Positions 43,629 through 53,500 of a DNA stretch of 64,000 bases are shown piece after piece. Source of the stretch: Lachnoclostridium sp. Its GTDB lineage: Bacteria; Bacillota; Clostridia; Lachnospirales; Lachnospiraceae. The notes beneath the pieces were generated by a model that was given only the letters and a program-made list of their open reading frames with translations, did no database searches and had not been told where the DNA came from. Location: the NCBI GenBank assembly GCA_023664665.1, contig JAMPEY010000006.1:1-64000 (forward strand). The letters are read 5' to 3'. How positions within the stretch are numbered: position 1 is the first letter of the stretch; each line of letters starts with the position of its first letter. Position numbers and translations under genes: made by a program.

Positions 43629-43657
43629 TTGACAGGAGAAAAAACCTGTGGTACACT
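43629..43657 (+). promoter_or_regulatory. Promoter of the infC-rpmI-rplT operon
   Basis: A consensus TTGACA (43629-43634) and TACACT (43652-43657) have a 17-bp spacer. Confidence 0.75.
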
Positions 43658-43663
43658 CCTTAA

Positions 43664-43822
43664 GTGTGCAAATGTACAAAAACAAGCAAGCAGAGTATCC
43701 ACTCTCACCTTACGGCAAAGGGCTGGTAAGTGTTGATATCGTTTCAGTGCAATTAGTCAGGTATTTTTGACTGTATTGTTTTGTGATGGATTTTGGGTGG
43801 ATAGTTATGCTATCCGCTTTTT
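43664..43822 (+). ncRNA. L20-type ribosomal leader with attenuator
   Basis: A leader of about 160 nt ends in a terminator GTGGATAG-TTATG-CTATCCGC (43797-43817) plus TTTTT. An upstream TATCCAC (43696-43702) can pair with GTGGATA (43797-43803), giving a competing antiterminator. Position before infC-rpmI-rplT matches the Firmicutes L20 leader, in which L20 binding to the leader causes termination. Confidence 0.78.
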
Positions 43823-43868
43823 GTTTGCAGGGTTTCATACATGATTTTTCTTATGGAGGTGCAGAGCT

Positions 43869-44375
43869 ATTAGCGATTTAATGATTAACGAACAGATCAG
43901 GGATAAAGAGGTACGCCTGATTGGTGCAGAAGGACAGCAGCTTGGTATTATGTCTTCGAGGGAGGCATTAAAGCTGGCAGAGGAGGCGGAGCTTGATTTA
44001 GTGAAGATTGCTCCTGCCGCAAATCCCCCGGTTTGCAAGATTGTTGATTATGGCAAGTATAAGTATGAACAGCTTCGCAAGGAAAAGGAAGCAAGGAAAA
44101 AGCAGAAGATTGTTGAAATCAAAGAGATTCGTCTGTCTCCCAATATTGACACCAATGACTTAAATACCAAGGTGGGCGCGGCGCGCAAATTTTTGACCAA
44201 GGGAAATAAGGTAAAGGTGACATTGCGTTTCAGAGGGCGAGAGATGGCGCATATGAACAGCAGCAAGCACATTCTGGACGATTTTGCGGAAAGTCTTTCG
44301 GATATTGCCGTGGTGGATAAGGCGCCCAAGGTGGAAGGCAGAAGTATGACCATGTTTTTAACTGAGAAGCGGTAA
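43869..44375 (+). CDS. infC: Translation initiation factor IF-3, AUU start
   Basis: 168 aa if initiation is at ATT 43869. GGAGG (43855-43859) lies 9 nt before it, whereas ATG 43881 would be 21 nt away. The reading S-D-L-M-I-N-E-Q-I-R from this codon matches known IF-3 N-termini. The rare AUU start is the classic device by which IF-3 limits its own synthesis. The N-domain has VRLIGAEGQQLGIM and ending PPVCKIVDYGKYKYE; the C-domain has KEIRLSPNIDTNDLNTK and VKVTLRFRGREMAH. Confidence 0.93.
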   Translation: MSDLMINEQIRDKEVRLIGAEGQQLGIMSSREALKLAEEAELDLVKIAPAANPPVCKIVDYGKYKYEQLRKEKEARKKQKIVEIKEIRLSPNIDTNDLNTKVGAARKFLTKGNKVKVTLRFRGREMAHMNSSKHILDDFAESLSDIAVVDKAPKVEGRSMTMFLTEKR

Positions 44376-44419
44376 CGCATAGGTTAAAATAGATTAAGAA
44401 AAGTTTAGGAGGAACCATC

Positions 44420-44617
44420 ATGCCCAAAATGAAGACAAAAAAAGCAGCAGCAAAGCGCTTTAAAGTAACAGGAACCGGTAAATTAAAGAGGTCAAAGGCA
44501 TATAAGAGCCACATTCTGACCAAGAAGACTACGAAGAGAAAGCGTAATCTGAGGAAACCTGCTATCACCGATGCAACCAATGTAAAGAATATGAAGAAGA
44601 TTTTGCCCTATATCTAA
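44420..44617 (+). CDS. rpmI: Ribosomal protein L35
   Basis: 65 aa, very basic. [20 protein letters not shown] and [17 protein letters not shown] are characteristic of L35. AGGAGG lies upstream. It is between infC and rplT, the universal bacterial order. Confidence 0.97.
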   Translation: MPKMKTKKAAAKRFKVTGTGKLKRSKAYKSHILTKKTTKRKRNLRKPAITDATNVKNMKKILPYI

Positions 44618-44641
44618 TCGGGGTAAGGAGGAGAACAAGAC

Positions 44642-44998
44642 ATGGCAAGAGTAAAAGGCGGCTTAAATGCCAAGAAAAAGCATAACAGAGTATTAAAGCT
44701 CGCAAAGGGCTACAGGGGAGCAAGAAGTAAACAGTACAGGGTAGCCAAGCAGTCCGTTATGAGGGCGCTTGCAAGCTCCTATGCAGGAAGAAAAGAAAGG
44801 AAGCGTCAGTTCAGGGGACTGTGGATTGCCCGTATCAATGCGGCAGCCCGTATGAGCGGTATTTCCTACAGCCAGTTCATGCACGGTCTGAAATTGGCCG
44901 GCGTTGATATCAACAGGAAGATGCTGGCAGAGCTTGCGGTGAATGATGCGGAAGGATTCAAGACCCTCGCGGAGTTGGCAAAGTCCAAAGTTGCTTAA
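44642..44998 (+). CDS. rplT: Ribosomal protein L20
   Basis: 118 aa. [37 protein letters not shown] and [20 protein letters not shown] are typical. It is needed for early 50S assembly and, in Firmicutes, represses its own operon through the leader RNA at 43664. The last gene of the operon; a terminator follows at 45050. Confidence 0.97.
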   Translation: MARVKGGLNAKKKHNRVLKLAKGYRGARSKQYRVAKQSVMRALASSYAGRKERKRQFRGLWIARINAAARMSGISYSQFMHGLKLAGVDINRKMLAELAVNDAEGFKTLAELAKSKVA

Positions 44999-45049
44999 AC
45001 AGGCAGATTTGCAGGAAATTTATTGCAAAAAAGATATAAAATTTGAAAT

Positions 45050-45094
45050 AGCGACAGTTAGACCTGATAATGGGGCAAACTGCCGCTGTTTTTT
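45050..45094 (+). terminator. Terminator of infC-rpmI-rplT
   Basis: AGCGACAGTT (45050-45059) pairs with AACTGCCGCT (45078-45087) with one mismatch, and TTTTTT follows at 45089-45094. The rest of the gap up to 45237 shows no further feature I can support. Confidence 0.75.
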
Positions 45095-45237
45095 GTTGTG
45101 TGGATTAAAACATGTATGGTTATTGCAGGATTCTTTCATGAAAACGGTAGCATTATTTGTAAAAATGTGTTACAGTATAAATAAGAAGGTATCTTAACGA
45201 AAGGACGATTATGTAATGTTATCGCAGGGTGAAGCTT

Positions 45238-46476
45238 ATGTTATTAACATTAATACCTTTATTTGATGAAAAGATGGCAGTCAGCGCTTATTCCATTTTT
45301 TCCCAGAAAGACAATTTCCTGTTAAATCCTTTGATGGAGGGAACCAGAAAGTTTGACGGGGCGACCAGCGTGCCGGAGCTTGAGGTTATCCAGAATATGG
45401 GAATCGAAACCATCTCCGACGAGAAAGAAATCTTTGTTCCGCTTTCCAACATCTCGATTTTTACGGATATTGCGGAGCAATGCGATGCGCCTCATGAGCG
45501 GATTGCACTTTTGGTTGATAATACGGTTCCGCCGATGGACATGTACATCAACCGTCTGAAGGAATTAAAGGAGCAGGGATATAAGCTGGCAATCAGAAAG
45601 CTTCCTGTGTCCGAGTTTGAAAATTATAAACAGATACTCGGACTGATGGATTATCTGTTCTTAAACAACAAAAAGATTGATATTGAGAAGGCAAAGATTT
45701 TCTTTGGCAAACTGTATCCCAATATCAAGCTTTGTGCGGGAAATATTGATACCAACGAGATTTATGAGACGCTGATAAAATCGGGAGGTTACGCTTTCTA
45801 CGAAGGCAGCTTCTACCGTGTGCCGATTACGAAGGGAGAGAAGGAGGTTGCTCCTTTAAAGGTAAATTATATCTCTTTGCTTAACACGGTAAACAATGAT
45901 AATTTTGATTTGGCAGAGGCCGCGGATATTATCGGACAGGATACGGCGCTTACCATTTCCCTGATGCAGATGGTTAACAGGATGTCCGTAAACGGCGGTA
46001 TCACTTCTATCCGACATGCGACAGCCATGTTAGGCCAGAAGGAGTTAAAGAAGTGGATAAACACTGCTGTGGTCAACGAGCTGTATTCGGACAAGCCCAG
46101 CGAAATCACCAGAGTGTCCCTGCTTCGTGCAAAATTTGCGGAGAGTCTGGCTCCTGCATTCGGGCTTGCCATGAAGAGTGACGAACTGTTCCTGATGGGG
46201 CTGTTCTCCGTCTTGGATGTCATTTTAGAGAGGGATATGAGCGAAGCCTTGAAAATGCTTCAGGTGGAAGGTGATATCGCAAAGGCGCTTACAGAGCATA
46301 CAGGTAAGTATGCCCCTGTTCTGGAATTTGTCACCTGTTATGAGATAGCGGATTGGCAGGAGGTTTGCCGTCAGATGATTTTACAACAGATAGAGCTGGA
46401 CACCGTTTACCAGGCATATCTGGATTCCCTGAAATGGTATCGTACTTTGATGAAGGGCGATGGACAGGGCGAATAG
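45238..46476 (+). CDS. EAL-like/HDOD domain signalling protein (YuxH type)
   Basis: 412 aa from ATG 45238, with AGGGTG 6-7 nt upstream; GTG 45229 is less likely. The N-terminal 200 residues are a degenerate EAL-like barrel (LKEQGYKLAIRKLP, AKIFFGKLYPNIKL) lacking the catalytic E-x-L and most metal ligands, so it is probably not an active c-di-GMP phosphodiesterase. Residues 210-410 form an HDOD domain (INRMSVNGGITSIRHATAMLGQKELKKW). Such proteins act as signalling scaffolds. Confidence 0.8.
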   Translation: MLLTLIPLFDEKMAVSAYSIFSQKDNFLLNPLMEGTRKFDGATSVPELEVIQNMGIETISDEKEIFVPLSNISIFTDIAEQCDAPHERIALLVDNTVPPMDMYINRLKELKEQGYKLAIRKLPVSEFENYKQILGLMDYLFLNNKKIDIEKAKIFFGKLYPNIKLCAGNIDTNEIYETLIKSGGYAFYEGSFYRVPITKGEKEVAPLKVNYISLLNTVNNDNFDLAEAADIIGQDTALTISLMQMVNRMSVNGGITSIRHATAMLGQKELKKWINTAVVNELYSDKPSEITRVSLLRAKFAESLAPAFGLAMKSDELFLMGLFSVLDVILERDMSEALKMLQVEGDIAKALTEHTGKYAPVLEFVTCYEIADWQEVCRQMILQQIELDTVYQAYLDSLKWYRTLMKGDGQGE

Positions 46477-46638
46477 TGTGAGAAGTAATGGAGGGCTGCT
46501 GCGTTGATAATGCAGCAGCTCTTTTCCTATGTCTTTCAAAATAAATGAAACTTTCCAAAAGAAAATCTTGCGGATAAGGAAGCAATATGGGATAATATAA
46601 AAGATGTGCAGAATCGGGATTGAATGAGGTTTCATTAC

Positions 46639-47976
46639 ATGAGCGGAAGTCATAATCAAAATCACATGGGGGAACAAATAAAGGATGCGTTGGCGGACGC
46701 TTTGCAGAGCGGAGATTTTAAGAATCTGAACAGCCTTGTGTCTCAGACGGTGACGGATACCCTGAGTGAAGTGAGCAGGCAGATTGCACAGGGAAGCGTT
46801 TCTCCTCAGGATATTCCCATATGGAAGCAGAGAGCCGAGGAGAGGGAGAGAAAAAAGCAGGCAGAGATCCAAAAAGACTGGCAGGAGAAAATGCAGCGCA
46901 GGCAGGAACGCTTCAGACAGCAGGAACAGCGCAGGCAGCAGGAGGAGCTTAACAGACAGGGCCCCGTCAATGCTTTGACAGTGAGGAAAAAGAGTGTAGG
47001 GAGTGTATCGGGTGTCCTGTATCAGGTATTTGGGGGAATCGGCATGGGCATTTCCGGATTCGCCATGTTCGGACGGCTGATTCTTTTTTTGACAGGCGCA
47101 TCGGCCGCTCTGACAGGGTGGTTGATCAATTTGCTGTTTCTGACAGGATTTGCGGGCATGACCGGGCTGGGTGTCAGTAAAATAAAACGCCTGAAACGGG
47201 CTGACAGGTATATCCGTCTCTGTGGTTCCAAAATGTATGAGGATATTGAGAAATTGGCGAAAGGAATAGGAAAAAGCGGTAAATATGTAAAAAGAGATAT
47301 CCACAAGATGCTGAAGGCAGGGATGTTTCCCGAGGGACATCTGGATGAGCAGAAAACCTGTTTTATGCTGAATGATACGATTTACGGACAGTATCTGGAG
47401 CTGGAAAGAAACAGGAAGCTCAGGGAAGAAGAGGAGAAAGAGGCAGCCTCCGCAGGAGATATGCCTACAGGGCGGAACCCGGACGGCAAGCCGCCGGAAA
47501 ATGCACAGGAAAATGAGCTGAACGCCATGGTGTCGGAGGGAATGGACTGTATCCGCAGGCTGAGAAATCTGAATGATCATATTGAAGGGGAAGTGATTTC
47601 CGATAAACTGTTCCGGCTGGAGAATCTGTTAAAGGAGATTTTTGACAGTGTCAGGGAGCATCCGGAGCAGATGCACCGGATGCATAAACTTATGGATTAT
47701 TATCTGCCCACCACATTAAAACTGGTGGAAGCTTATGAGGAGTTTGACGGAATCAGTGTGCCGGGAGAAGAAGTTCTGCAGGCAAAGGCGGAAATAGAAA
47801 AAACTCTGGATATTATTAATCAGGCATTTGCGGAGCTTTTAAATAATCTGTTCCGGGATGCCGTCTTTGACGCGACTACGGATGCTCAGGTGCTAAAGAG
47901 CATGCTGGCAAGGGAAGGGCTTACAAAGGAGATGGAGCTTGCCGGACAAAGCGGGGAATCCGGGCAATCGGAATAA
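46639..47976 (+). CDS. XpaC-family protein
   Basis: 445 aa from ATG 46639 (TGAGG 9 nt upstream). A charged, Q/R/E-rich coiled-coil segment (about 75-115) is followed by two membrane segments (about 125-180), then a helical C-terminal domain with HMHKLMDYYLPTTLKLVEAY, the XpaC (5-bromo-4-chloroindolyl phosphate hydrolysis) signature. The name is historical and the enzymatic role is doubtful. It is followed by a TelA-family gene, the usual partner in Firmicutes. Confidence 0.85.
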   Translation: MSGSHNQNHMGEQIKDALADALQSGDFKNLNSLVSQTVTDTLSEVSRQIAQGSVSPQDIPIWKQRAEERERKKQAEIQKDWQEKMQRRQERFRQQEQRRQQEELNRQGPVNALTVRKKSVGSVSGVLYQVFGGIGMGISGFAMFGRLILFLTGASAALTGWLINLLFLTGFAGMTGLGVSKIKRLKRADRYIRLCGSKMYEDIEKLAKGIGKSGKYVKRDIHKMLKAGMFPEGHLDEQKTCFMLNDTIYGQYLELERNRKLREEEEKEAASAGDMPTGRNPDGKPPENAQENELNAMVSEGMDCIRRLRNLNDHIEGEVISDKLFRLENLLKEIFDSVREHPEQMHRMHKLMDYYLPTTLKLVEAYEEFDGISVPGEEVLQAKAEIEKTLDIINQAFAELLNNLFRDAVFDATTDAQVLKSMLAREGLTKEMELAGQSGESGQSE

Positions 47977-48026
47977 TGAAGAGTGTGCCTGCGGCTCAAA
48001 TTCGCAGGTTACGGAAAGGCATGGTT

Positions 48027-49208
48027 ATGATTATGGATAACAATTTGGATGAAATGTTGAAGGAAGCTCCCACGCTGACCTTTGAGCCGGAGATGTTTTC
48101 GCAGGGGGCGGCAGTGGTCGCCGAGAGCAAGGCGCAGCCGGTACAGGAGACGGCGGCGAAAGTGCCGGAGGCGGTACTGACGCCGGAAGAGCAGAAGATG
48201 GTGGATGATTTTGCAAAGCAGATTGACATTACCAATACCCAGATGGTGTTGTGCTATGGGGCGGGCAGTCAGAAAAAGATTGCCGATTTCTCGGAGAGCG
48301 CTTTAAACAGCGTGCGTACCAAGGATATGGGAGAAATCGGTCAGATGCTCACGGAAGTGGTGACAGAGCTTAAGAGTTTTGAGGAGGAAGAGGAAAAGGG
48401 ATTTCTGGGAATCTTCAAAAAGAGCAGCAATAAATTAGGCAGCTTAAAGGCAAAATATGATAAGGCGGAGGTTAATATCAATAAGATTGTCAAGGTGTTG
48501 GAAAATCATCAGGTGACACTTCTGAAGGATGTGGCAATGCTGGACAAGATGTATGAGCTGAACCTGAATTATTTTAAGGAACTGTCCATGTATATTCTGG
48601 CGGGGAAAAAGAAGCTGGAGCAGGCCAGAAGCGAGGAACTGCCCAAACTTCTTAACAAGGCGGAGTTAAGCGGTCTGCCGGAGGATACACAGGCGGCAAA
48701 GGATTATGCCGCCATGTGTGAGCGTTTTGAAAAGAAAATCTATGATTTAGAGCTGACAAGGGCAGTTTCCATGCAGATGGGTCCCCAGATCCGCCTGATT
48801 CAGGGAAACGATACGGCTATGTCGGAAAAGATACAGTCCACTCTGGTCAATACCATACCCTTGTGGAAGAGCCAGATGGTGATTGCCATAGGGGTGGATC
48901 ATTCCAGCGAGGCGGCAAAGGCGCAGCGGGAAGTGGCGGACATGACCAACGAGCTGCTTAAGAAAAATGCCGAGACGCTTAAGCTTGCAACCGTTGAAAC
49001 TGCCAGGGAAAGCGAGAGGGGTATCGTGGATATCGAGACTTTGACGGCAACGAACCAGACCCTGATAAGTACCTTGGACGAGGTTATGAAGATACAGGAA
49101 GAGGGACGCGCAAGGAGAAGAAGCGCGGAAGAGGAACTTCAGAGGATTGAGGATGAGATGCGGCAGAAACTCTTGGCGATGAGTCGTACTTCCGGTCAGG
49201 AGCAGTAG
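48027..49208 (+). CDS. TelA-family (toxic anion resistance) protein
   Basis: About 393 aa. ATG 48027 has GGAAAGG 7 nt upstream; ATG 47976 and 48033 are alternatives. After an acidic N-terminus, the body is all-helical: GFLGIFKKSSNKLGSLKAKYDKAEVNI, LDKMYELNLNYFKELSMYILAG, and MQMGPQIRLIQGNDTAMSEKIQ are hallmark TelA segments. The family is linked to tellurite and cell-envelope stress resistance, mechanism unknown. It is co-transcribed with the XpaC gene. Confidence 0.88.
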   Translation: MIMDNNLDEMLKEAPTLTFEPEMFSQGAAVVAESKAQPVQETAAKVPEAVLTPEEQKMVDDFAKQIDITNTQMVLCYGAGSQKKIADFSESALNSVRTKDMGEIGQMLTEVVTELKSFEEEEEKGFLGIFKKSSNKLGSLKAKYDKAEVNINKIVKVLENHQVTLLKDVAMLDKMYELNLNYFKELSMYILAGKKKLEQARSEELPKLLNKAELSGLPEDTQAAKDYAAMCERFEKKIYDLELTRAVSMQMGPQIRLIQGNDTAMSEKIQSTLVNTIPLWKSQMVIAIGVDHSSEAAKAQREVADMTNELLKKNAETLKLATVETARESERGIVDIETLTATNQTLISTLDEVMKIQEEGRARRRSAEEELQRIEDEMRQKLLAMSRTSGQEQ

Positions 49209-49237
49209 TTGCCCATGAGAGGAAGTTATGATATAGT
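49209..49237 (+). promoter_or_regulatory. Putative carAB promoter
   Basis: TTGCCC (49209-49214, immediately after the telA stop) and TATAGT (49232-49237) are separated by 17 bp. The -10 sits in a palindrome, ATATAGT-AAA-ACTATAT (49231-49247). Confidence 0.5.
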
Positions 49238-49284
49238 AAAACTATATGTGATAATTCTGCTTAAGCCAGACATAAGGAGAGGGA

Positions 49285-49311
49285 AGATTGAAAATTAGAA
49301 ATTTTCAATCT
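49285..49311 (+). other. Perfect 12-bp hairpin in the carA leader
   Basis: AGATTGAAAATT and AATTTTCAATCT are exact complements around a 3-nt AGA loop. It abuts the repeated element at 49312. It has no T run, so it is more likely a leader structure than a terminator. Confidence 0.6.
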
Positions 49312-49384
49312 CGGAATTTGTGACGCCGTGCGTCCCAAAGTTCCCACTGATTAAAATGCCGCTTGCGCGGCGGAATGAGAGGAA
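49312..49384 (+). repeat. Two-hairpin leader element, copy B
   Basis: About 73 nt ending in GAGAGGAA just before the carA ATG. Hairpin 1 is GACGC-CGT-GCGTC and hairpin 2 is GCCGC-TTGC-GCGGC. It is nearly identical to 8601-8672. The T-A to C-G change in the first stem preserves pairing. Confidence 0.72.
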
Positions 49385-49386
49385 AG

Positions 49387-50574
49387 ATGAAGGCATTTTT
49401 GATATTGGAAGACGGCACGGTATTTGAGGGAACCCACATCGGCGCCCACAAAGAAGTGATTAGTGAAATTGTATTTAATACATCCATGGCGGGATATCTG
49501 GAAGTATTGACAGACCCTTCTTATGCGGGACAGGCTGTCTGCATGACCTATCCCCTGATCGGCAATTACGGAGTATGCAGGGAAGACATGGAATCCTTAA
49601 AGCCTTGGCCCGACGGCTTTATCGTGAGAGAACTTTCAAGGATAGCGAGCAATTTCAGAAATGATATTACCATACAGGAATTTCTGGAGGAAAACGGTGT
49701 GCCCGGCATTGCGGGTATCGACACCAGAGCCCTGACTAAGATTCTGCGTAACAAGGGAACCATGAACGGAATGATTACCGCCGATGAAAATTATCGATTG
49801 GATGAAATTCTTCCCCGTTTAAAAGAGTACACTACGGGGAAGGTGGTGGAAAAGGTAAGCTGTACATCAAAATATACCGTAGCGCCTGCCACGGATCTTG
49901 CACAGAACGGTCCATTGTCCGGTGCGGCGCGTTTTGACAGGGAAAGCTATGAGCGGGGCGTGAAAGAGCAAAGACCGACGCTGGTCAGGGAATTAAACGG
50001 CGCGGGACTTAAGGTTGCCCTGATGGATTTGGGCACCAAGGCAAATATTGCCCATTCTCTGGCGCAGCGAGGGTGTCAGGTCACAGTTTATCCGGCGTTT
50101 ACCAAAGCGGAGGAAATCATTGCGGATGCCCCTGACGGAATTATGTTGAGCAACGGGCCCGGAGACCCCAAAGAATGTGCTTCCGTTATTGCGGAGATTA
50201 AGAAATTATATGACACGGACATTCCCATTTTTGCAATCTGTCTGGGTCATCAGCTGATGGCGCTTGCCACAGGGGCGGATACCCATAAGATGAAATACGG
50301 TCACAGGGGAGGAAATCATCCGGTAAAGGATCTGTCTGACGGAAGGGTTTATATTTCTTCCCAGAACCATGGTTATGTGGTGGATACGGACAGGCTGGAC
50401 CCTAAAGTTGCCGTGCCCGCATTTGTCAATGTAAATGACGGCACCAATGAAGGACTTTCCTATACGGGCAAAAATATTTTTACGGTGCAGTTTCATCCGG
50501 AAGCCTGCGCCGGTCCGCAGGACTCGGGTTATCTGTTTGACAGATTCATTAAGATGATGAAAGGAGAGAACTAA
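49387..50574 (+). CDS. carA: Carbamoyl phosphate synthase small (glutaminase) subunit
   Basis: 395 aa from ATG 49387 (GAGAGGAA upstream); the frame upstream of it is only leader. It hydrolyses glutamine and passes ammonia to CarB. The N-terminal domain begins FLILEDGTVFEG. The class I amidotransferase domain has GIMLSNGPGDPKE, the nucleophile Cys in ICLGHQLMALA and the His/Glu pair in QFHPEA. It is followed 1 nt later by carB. Confidence 0.96.
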   Translation: MKAFLILEDGTVFEGTHIGAHKEVISEIVFNTSMAGYLEVLTDPSYAGQAVCMTYPLIGNYGVCREDMESLKPWPDGFIVRELSRIASNFRNDITIQEFLEENGVPGIAGIDTRALTKILRNKGTMNGMITADENYRLDEILPRLKEYTTGKVVEKVSCTSKYTVAPATDLAQNGPLSGAARFDRESYERGVKEQRPTLVRELNGAGLKVALMDLGTKANIAHSLAQRGCQVTVYPAFTKAEEIIADAPDGIMLSNGPGDPKECASVIAEIKKLYDTDIPIFAICLGHQLMALATGADTHKMKYGHRGGNHPVKDLSDGRVYISSQNHGYVVDTDRLDPKVAVPAFVNVNDGTNEGLSYTGKNIFTVQFHPEACAGPQDSGYLFDRFIKMMKGEN

Positions 50575-50575
50575 G

Positions 50576-53500
50576 ATGCCAAAGAATCCCAATGTAAAAC
50601 GCGTAATGGTGATTGGTTCCGGCCCCATCGTCATCGGACAGGCTGCGGAATTTGACTATGCCGGCACACAGGCGTGCCGCTCCTTAAAAGAGGAAGGCGT
50701 CGAGGTCATTCTGGTAAATTCCAATCCTGCAACCATTATGACCGATAAGGATATTGCGGATAAGGTATATATAGAGCCCCTCACCGTAAAGGTGCTGGAA
50801 CAGATTATTGAAAAAGAAAAGCCTGACAGCATTCTTCCCACTTTGGGAGGTCAGGCGGGACTGAATCTGGGAATGGAGCTGGAGGAATCCGGTTTTTTGA
50901 AAGCCCATGGGGTAACGCTTTTGGGAACCACTGCGGCAACTATCCGCAATGCGGAAGGGCGTCAGGAATTTAAGGATCTGATGGAGAGGATCGGAGAGCC
51001 CTGCGCCGCATCCAAGGTGGTGGAAAATGTGCAGGAAGGCATTGAATTTACCAATACCATCGGTTATCCGGTGGTGCTCCGCCCCGCTTATACATTGGGC
51101 GGAAGCGGAGGAGGCATCGCTTATAATCAGGTGCAGCTTGAGGAAATCCTTGAGAATGGACTTCGTCTGTCCCGTGTGGGTCAGGTGCTGGTGGAGCGCT
51201 GCATTGCGGGCTGGAAGGAAATCGAATATGAGGTAATGAGGGACAGTGCAGGCAACTGCATTACCGTATGTAATATGGAAAATATTGATCCGGTGGGCGT
51301 ACATACCGGTGACAGTATTGTGGTGGCGCCGTCCCAGACCTTGAGTGATAAAGAGTACCAGATGCTGCGTACTTCCGCTTTAAAGATTATCAATGAGCTT
51401 GAGATTACCGGGGGATGCAATGTGCAGTTTGCCCTGCATCCTACCAGTTTTGAATATTGCGTAATTGAGGTAAATCCCCGTGTAAGCCGTTCGTCGGCAT
51501 TGGCTTCCAAGGCGACGGGATACCCGATTGCAAAGGTTGCGGCAAAGATTGCCCTCGGCTTTACCTTGGACGAAATCAAAAATGCCATTACCCACAAGAC
51601 TTATGCAAGCTTTGAGCCTACTCTGGATTATTGCGTGGTGAAGATTCCAAGGCTTCCCTTTGATAAATTTATTACGGCAAAGCGCACTTTGACCACACAG
51701 ATGAAGGCTACAGGTGAGGTAATGAGCATCTGCAATAACTTTGAAGGAGCCCTGATGAAGGCTATCCGCTCTCTGGAGCAGCATGTGGACTGCCTGCTCA
51801 GTTATGATTTCAGCGCTCTTTCCGCCGAGGAATTAAAAGAGCGGTTAAAGATTGTGGATGATCAGCGCATTTATGTGATTGCGGAGGCTGTCCGTAAGGG
51901 CGTAAGCTATGAGGATATTCATGATATTACCATGATTGACACATGGTTTATCGACAAGATTGCCATTCTGGTGGAGATGGAAGAAGCATTAAAAAAGGGA
52001 CCCCTTACGGTGGAACTGCTTAAGGAAGCCAAGAAAATTGAGTTTCCCGACAGCGTAATTTCAAGGCTTACCGGAATTTCCGAAGCTGATATCAAAAAGA
52101 TGCGCTATGACAACGGCATCGTTGCGGTATACAAGATGGTGGACACCTGCGCCGCCGAGTTTGAGGCATCCACGCCTTATTATTACTCCGTATTCGGGGG
52201 AGAGTGTGAGGCAGTGAAAACCGAAGGGCGGAAAAAGGTGCTGGTGCTTGGCTCCGGTCCCATCCGTATCGGACAGGGTATCGAATTTGACTATTGCTCC
52301 GTGCATGCTACCTGGGCGTTTTCCAAGGCGGGCTATGAAACCATTATTATCAACAACAATCCGGAAACGGTCAGCACGGATTTTGATATTGCGGATAAAC
52401 TGTATTTTGAGCCGCTGACTCCCGAAGATGTGGAGTCCATCGTCAATGTGGAGAAGCCGGACGGAGCCGTGGTACAGTTTGGCGGACAGACGGCAATTAA
52501 ACTCACGGAAAGCCTGATGAAAATGGGCGTTCCGATTCTGGGCACCAAGGCGGAGGATGTGGACGCCGCAGAGGACAGGGAGCTTTTTGATAAAATATTG
52601 GAGCAGACTCAGATTCCCCGGGCCGCAGGCGGAACCGTTTACACTGCCGAGGAGGCAAAAGAAGTTGCAAACCGCTTGGGCTATCCTGTGTTGGTCCGCC
52701 CGTCCTATGTGCTCGGCGGACAGGGAATGCAGATTGCTATTTCCGATGAGGAAATCGAAGAGTTTATGGCGATTATCAATCGGATTGCGCAGGACCACCC
52801 CATTCTGGTGGACAAATATCTGCAGGGCAAGGAATTGGAAGTGGATGCCGTGTGCGACGGCACGGATATCCTGATTCCCGGAATTATGGAGCATATTGAG
52901 CGCACGGGCGTACATTCCGGCGACAGTATTTCTGTTTATCCCGCTCCCACCGTTACGGAAACCGTGAAGGAGAGAATCGCCGAATACACGAGAAGGCTTG
53001 CAAAAGCCCTTCATGTAAAGGGCTTGATTAATATTCAGTTTATCGCCATAGGCGAGGAAGTGTATGTGATTGAGGTAAATCCCCGCTCTTCCCGTACCGT
53101 GCCCTATATCAGCAAGGTTACGGGGATTCCCATTGTGGATTTGGCGACAGAGGTTATCATTGGGAAGACCATCCGGGAACTGGGCTATGAGCCGGGATTA
53201 CAGCCGGAGGCGGAATATTTCGCTATCAAAATGCCGGTATTTTCCTTTGAAAAAATCCGCGGCGCGGAGATTAGCTTGGGACCTGAGATGAAATCCACAG
53301 GCGAGTGCCTAGGCATAGCCAAGACCTTTAACGAAGCGCTTTATAAGGCGTTTTTGGGGGCAGGGGTGAACCTTCCCAAGTACAAGAATATGATCATTAC
53401 CGTTAAAGATGCCGACAAGGGCGAAGCGATTGAGGTGGGGCGCCGCTTTGAGAAGCTGGGCTATACCATTTATGCCACCAGAAGCACGGCGGCAGCTTTG

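Noticed and set aside
46381..47580. 399-aa open frame on the minus strand across the XpaC-family gene
   Set aside because: It is antisense to a clearly recognisable coding gene, has low-complexity composition mirroring it, and lacks a ribosome binding site or family motif.
52061..53014. 317-aa open frame on the minus strand within carB
   Set aside because: Shadow of a highly conserved gene; no motifs of its own.
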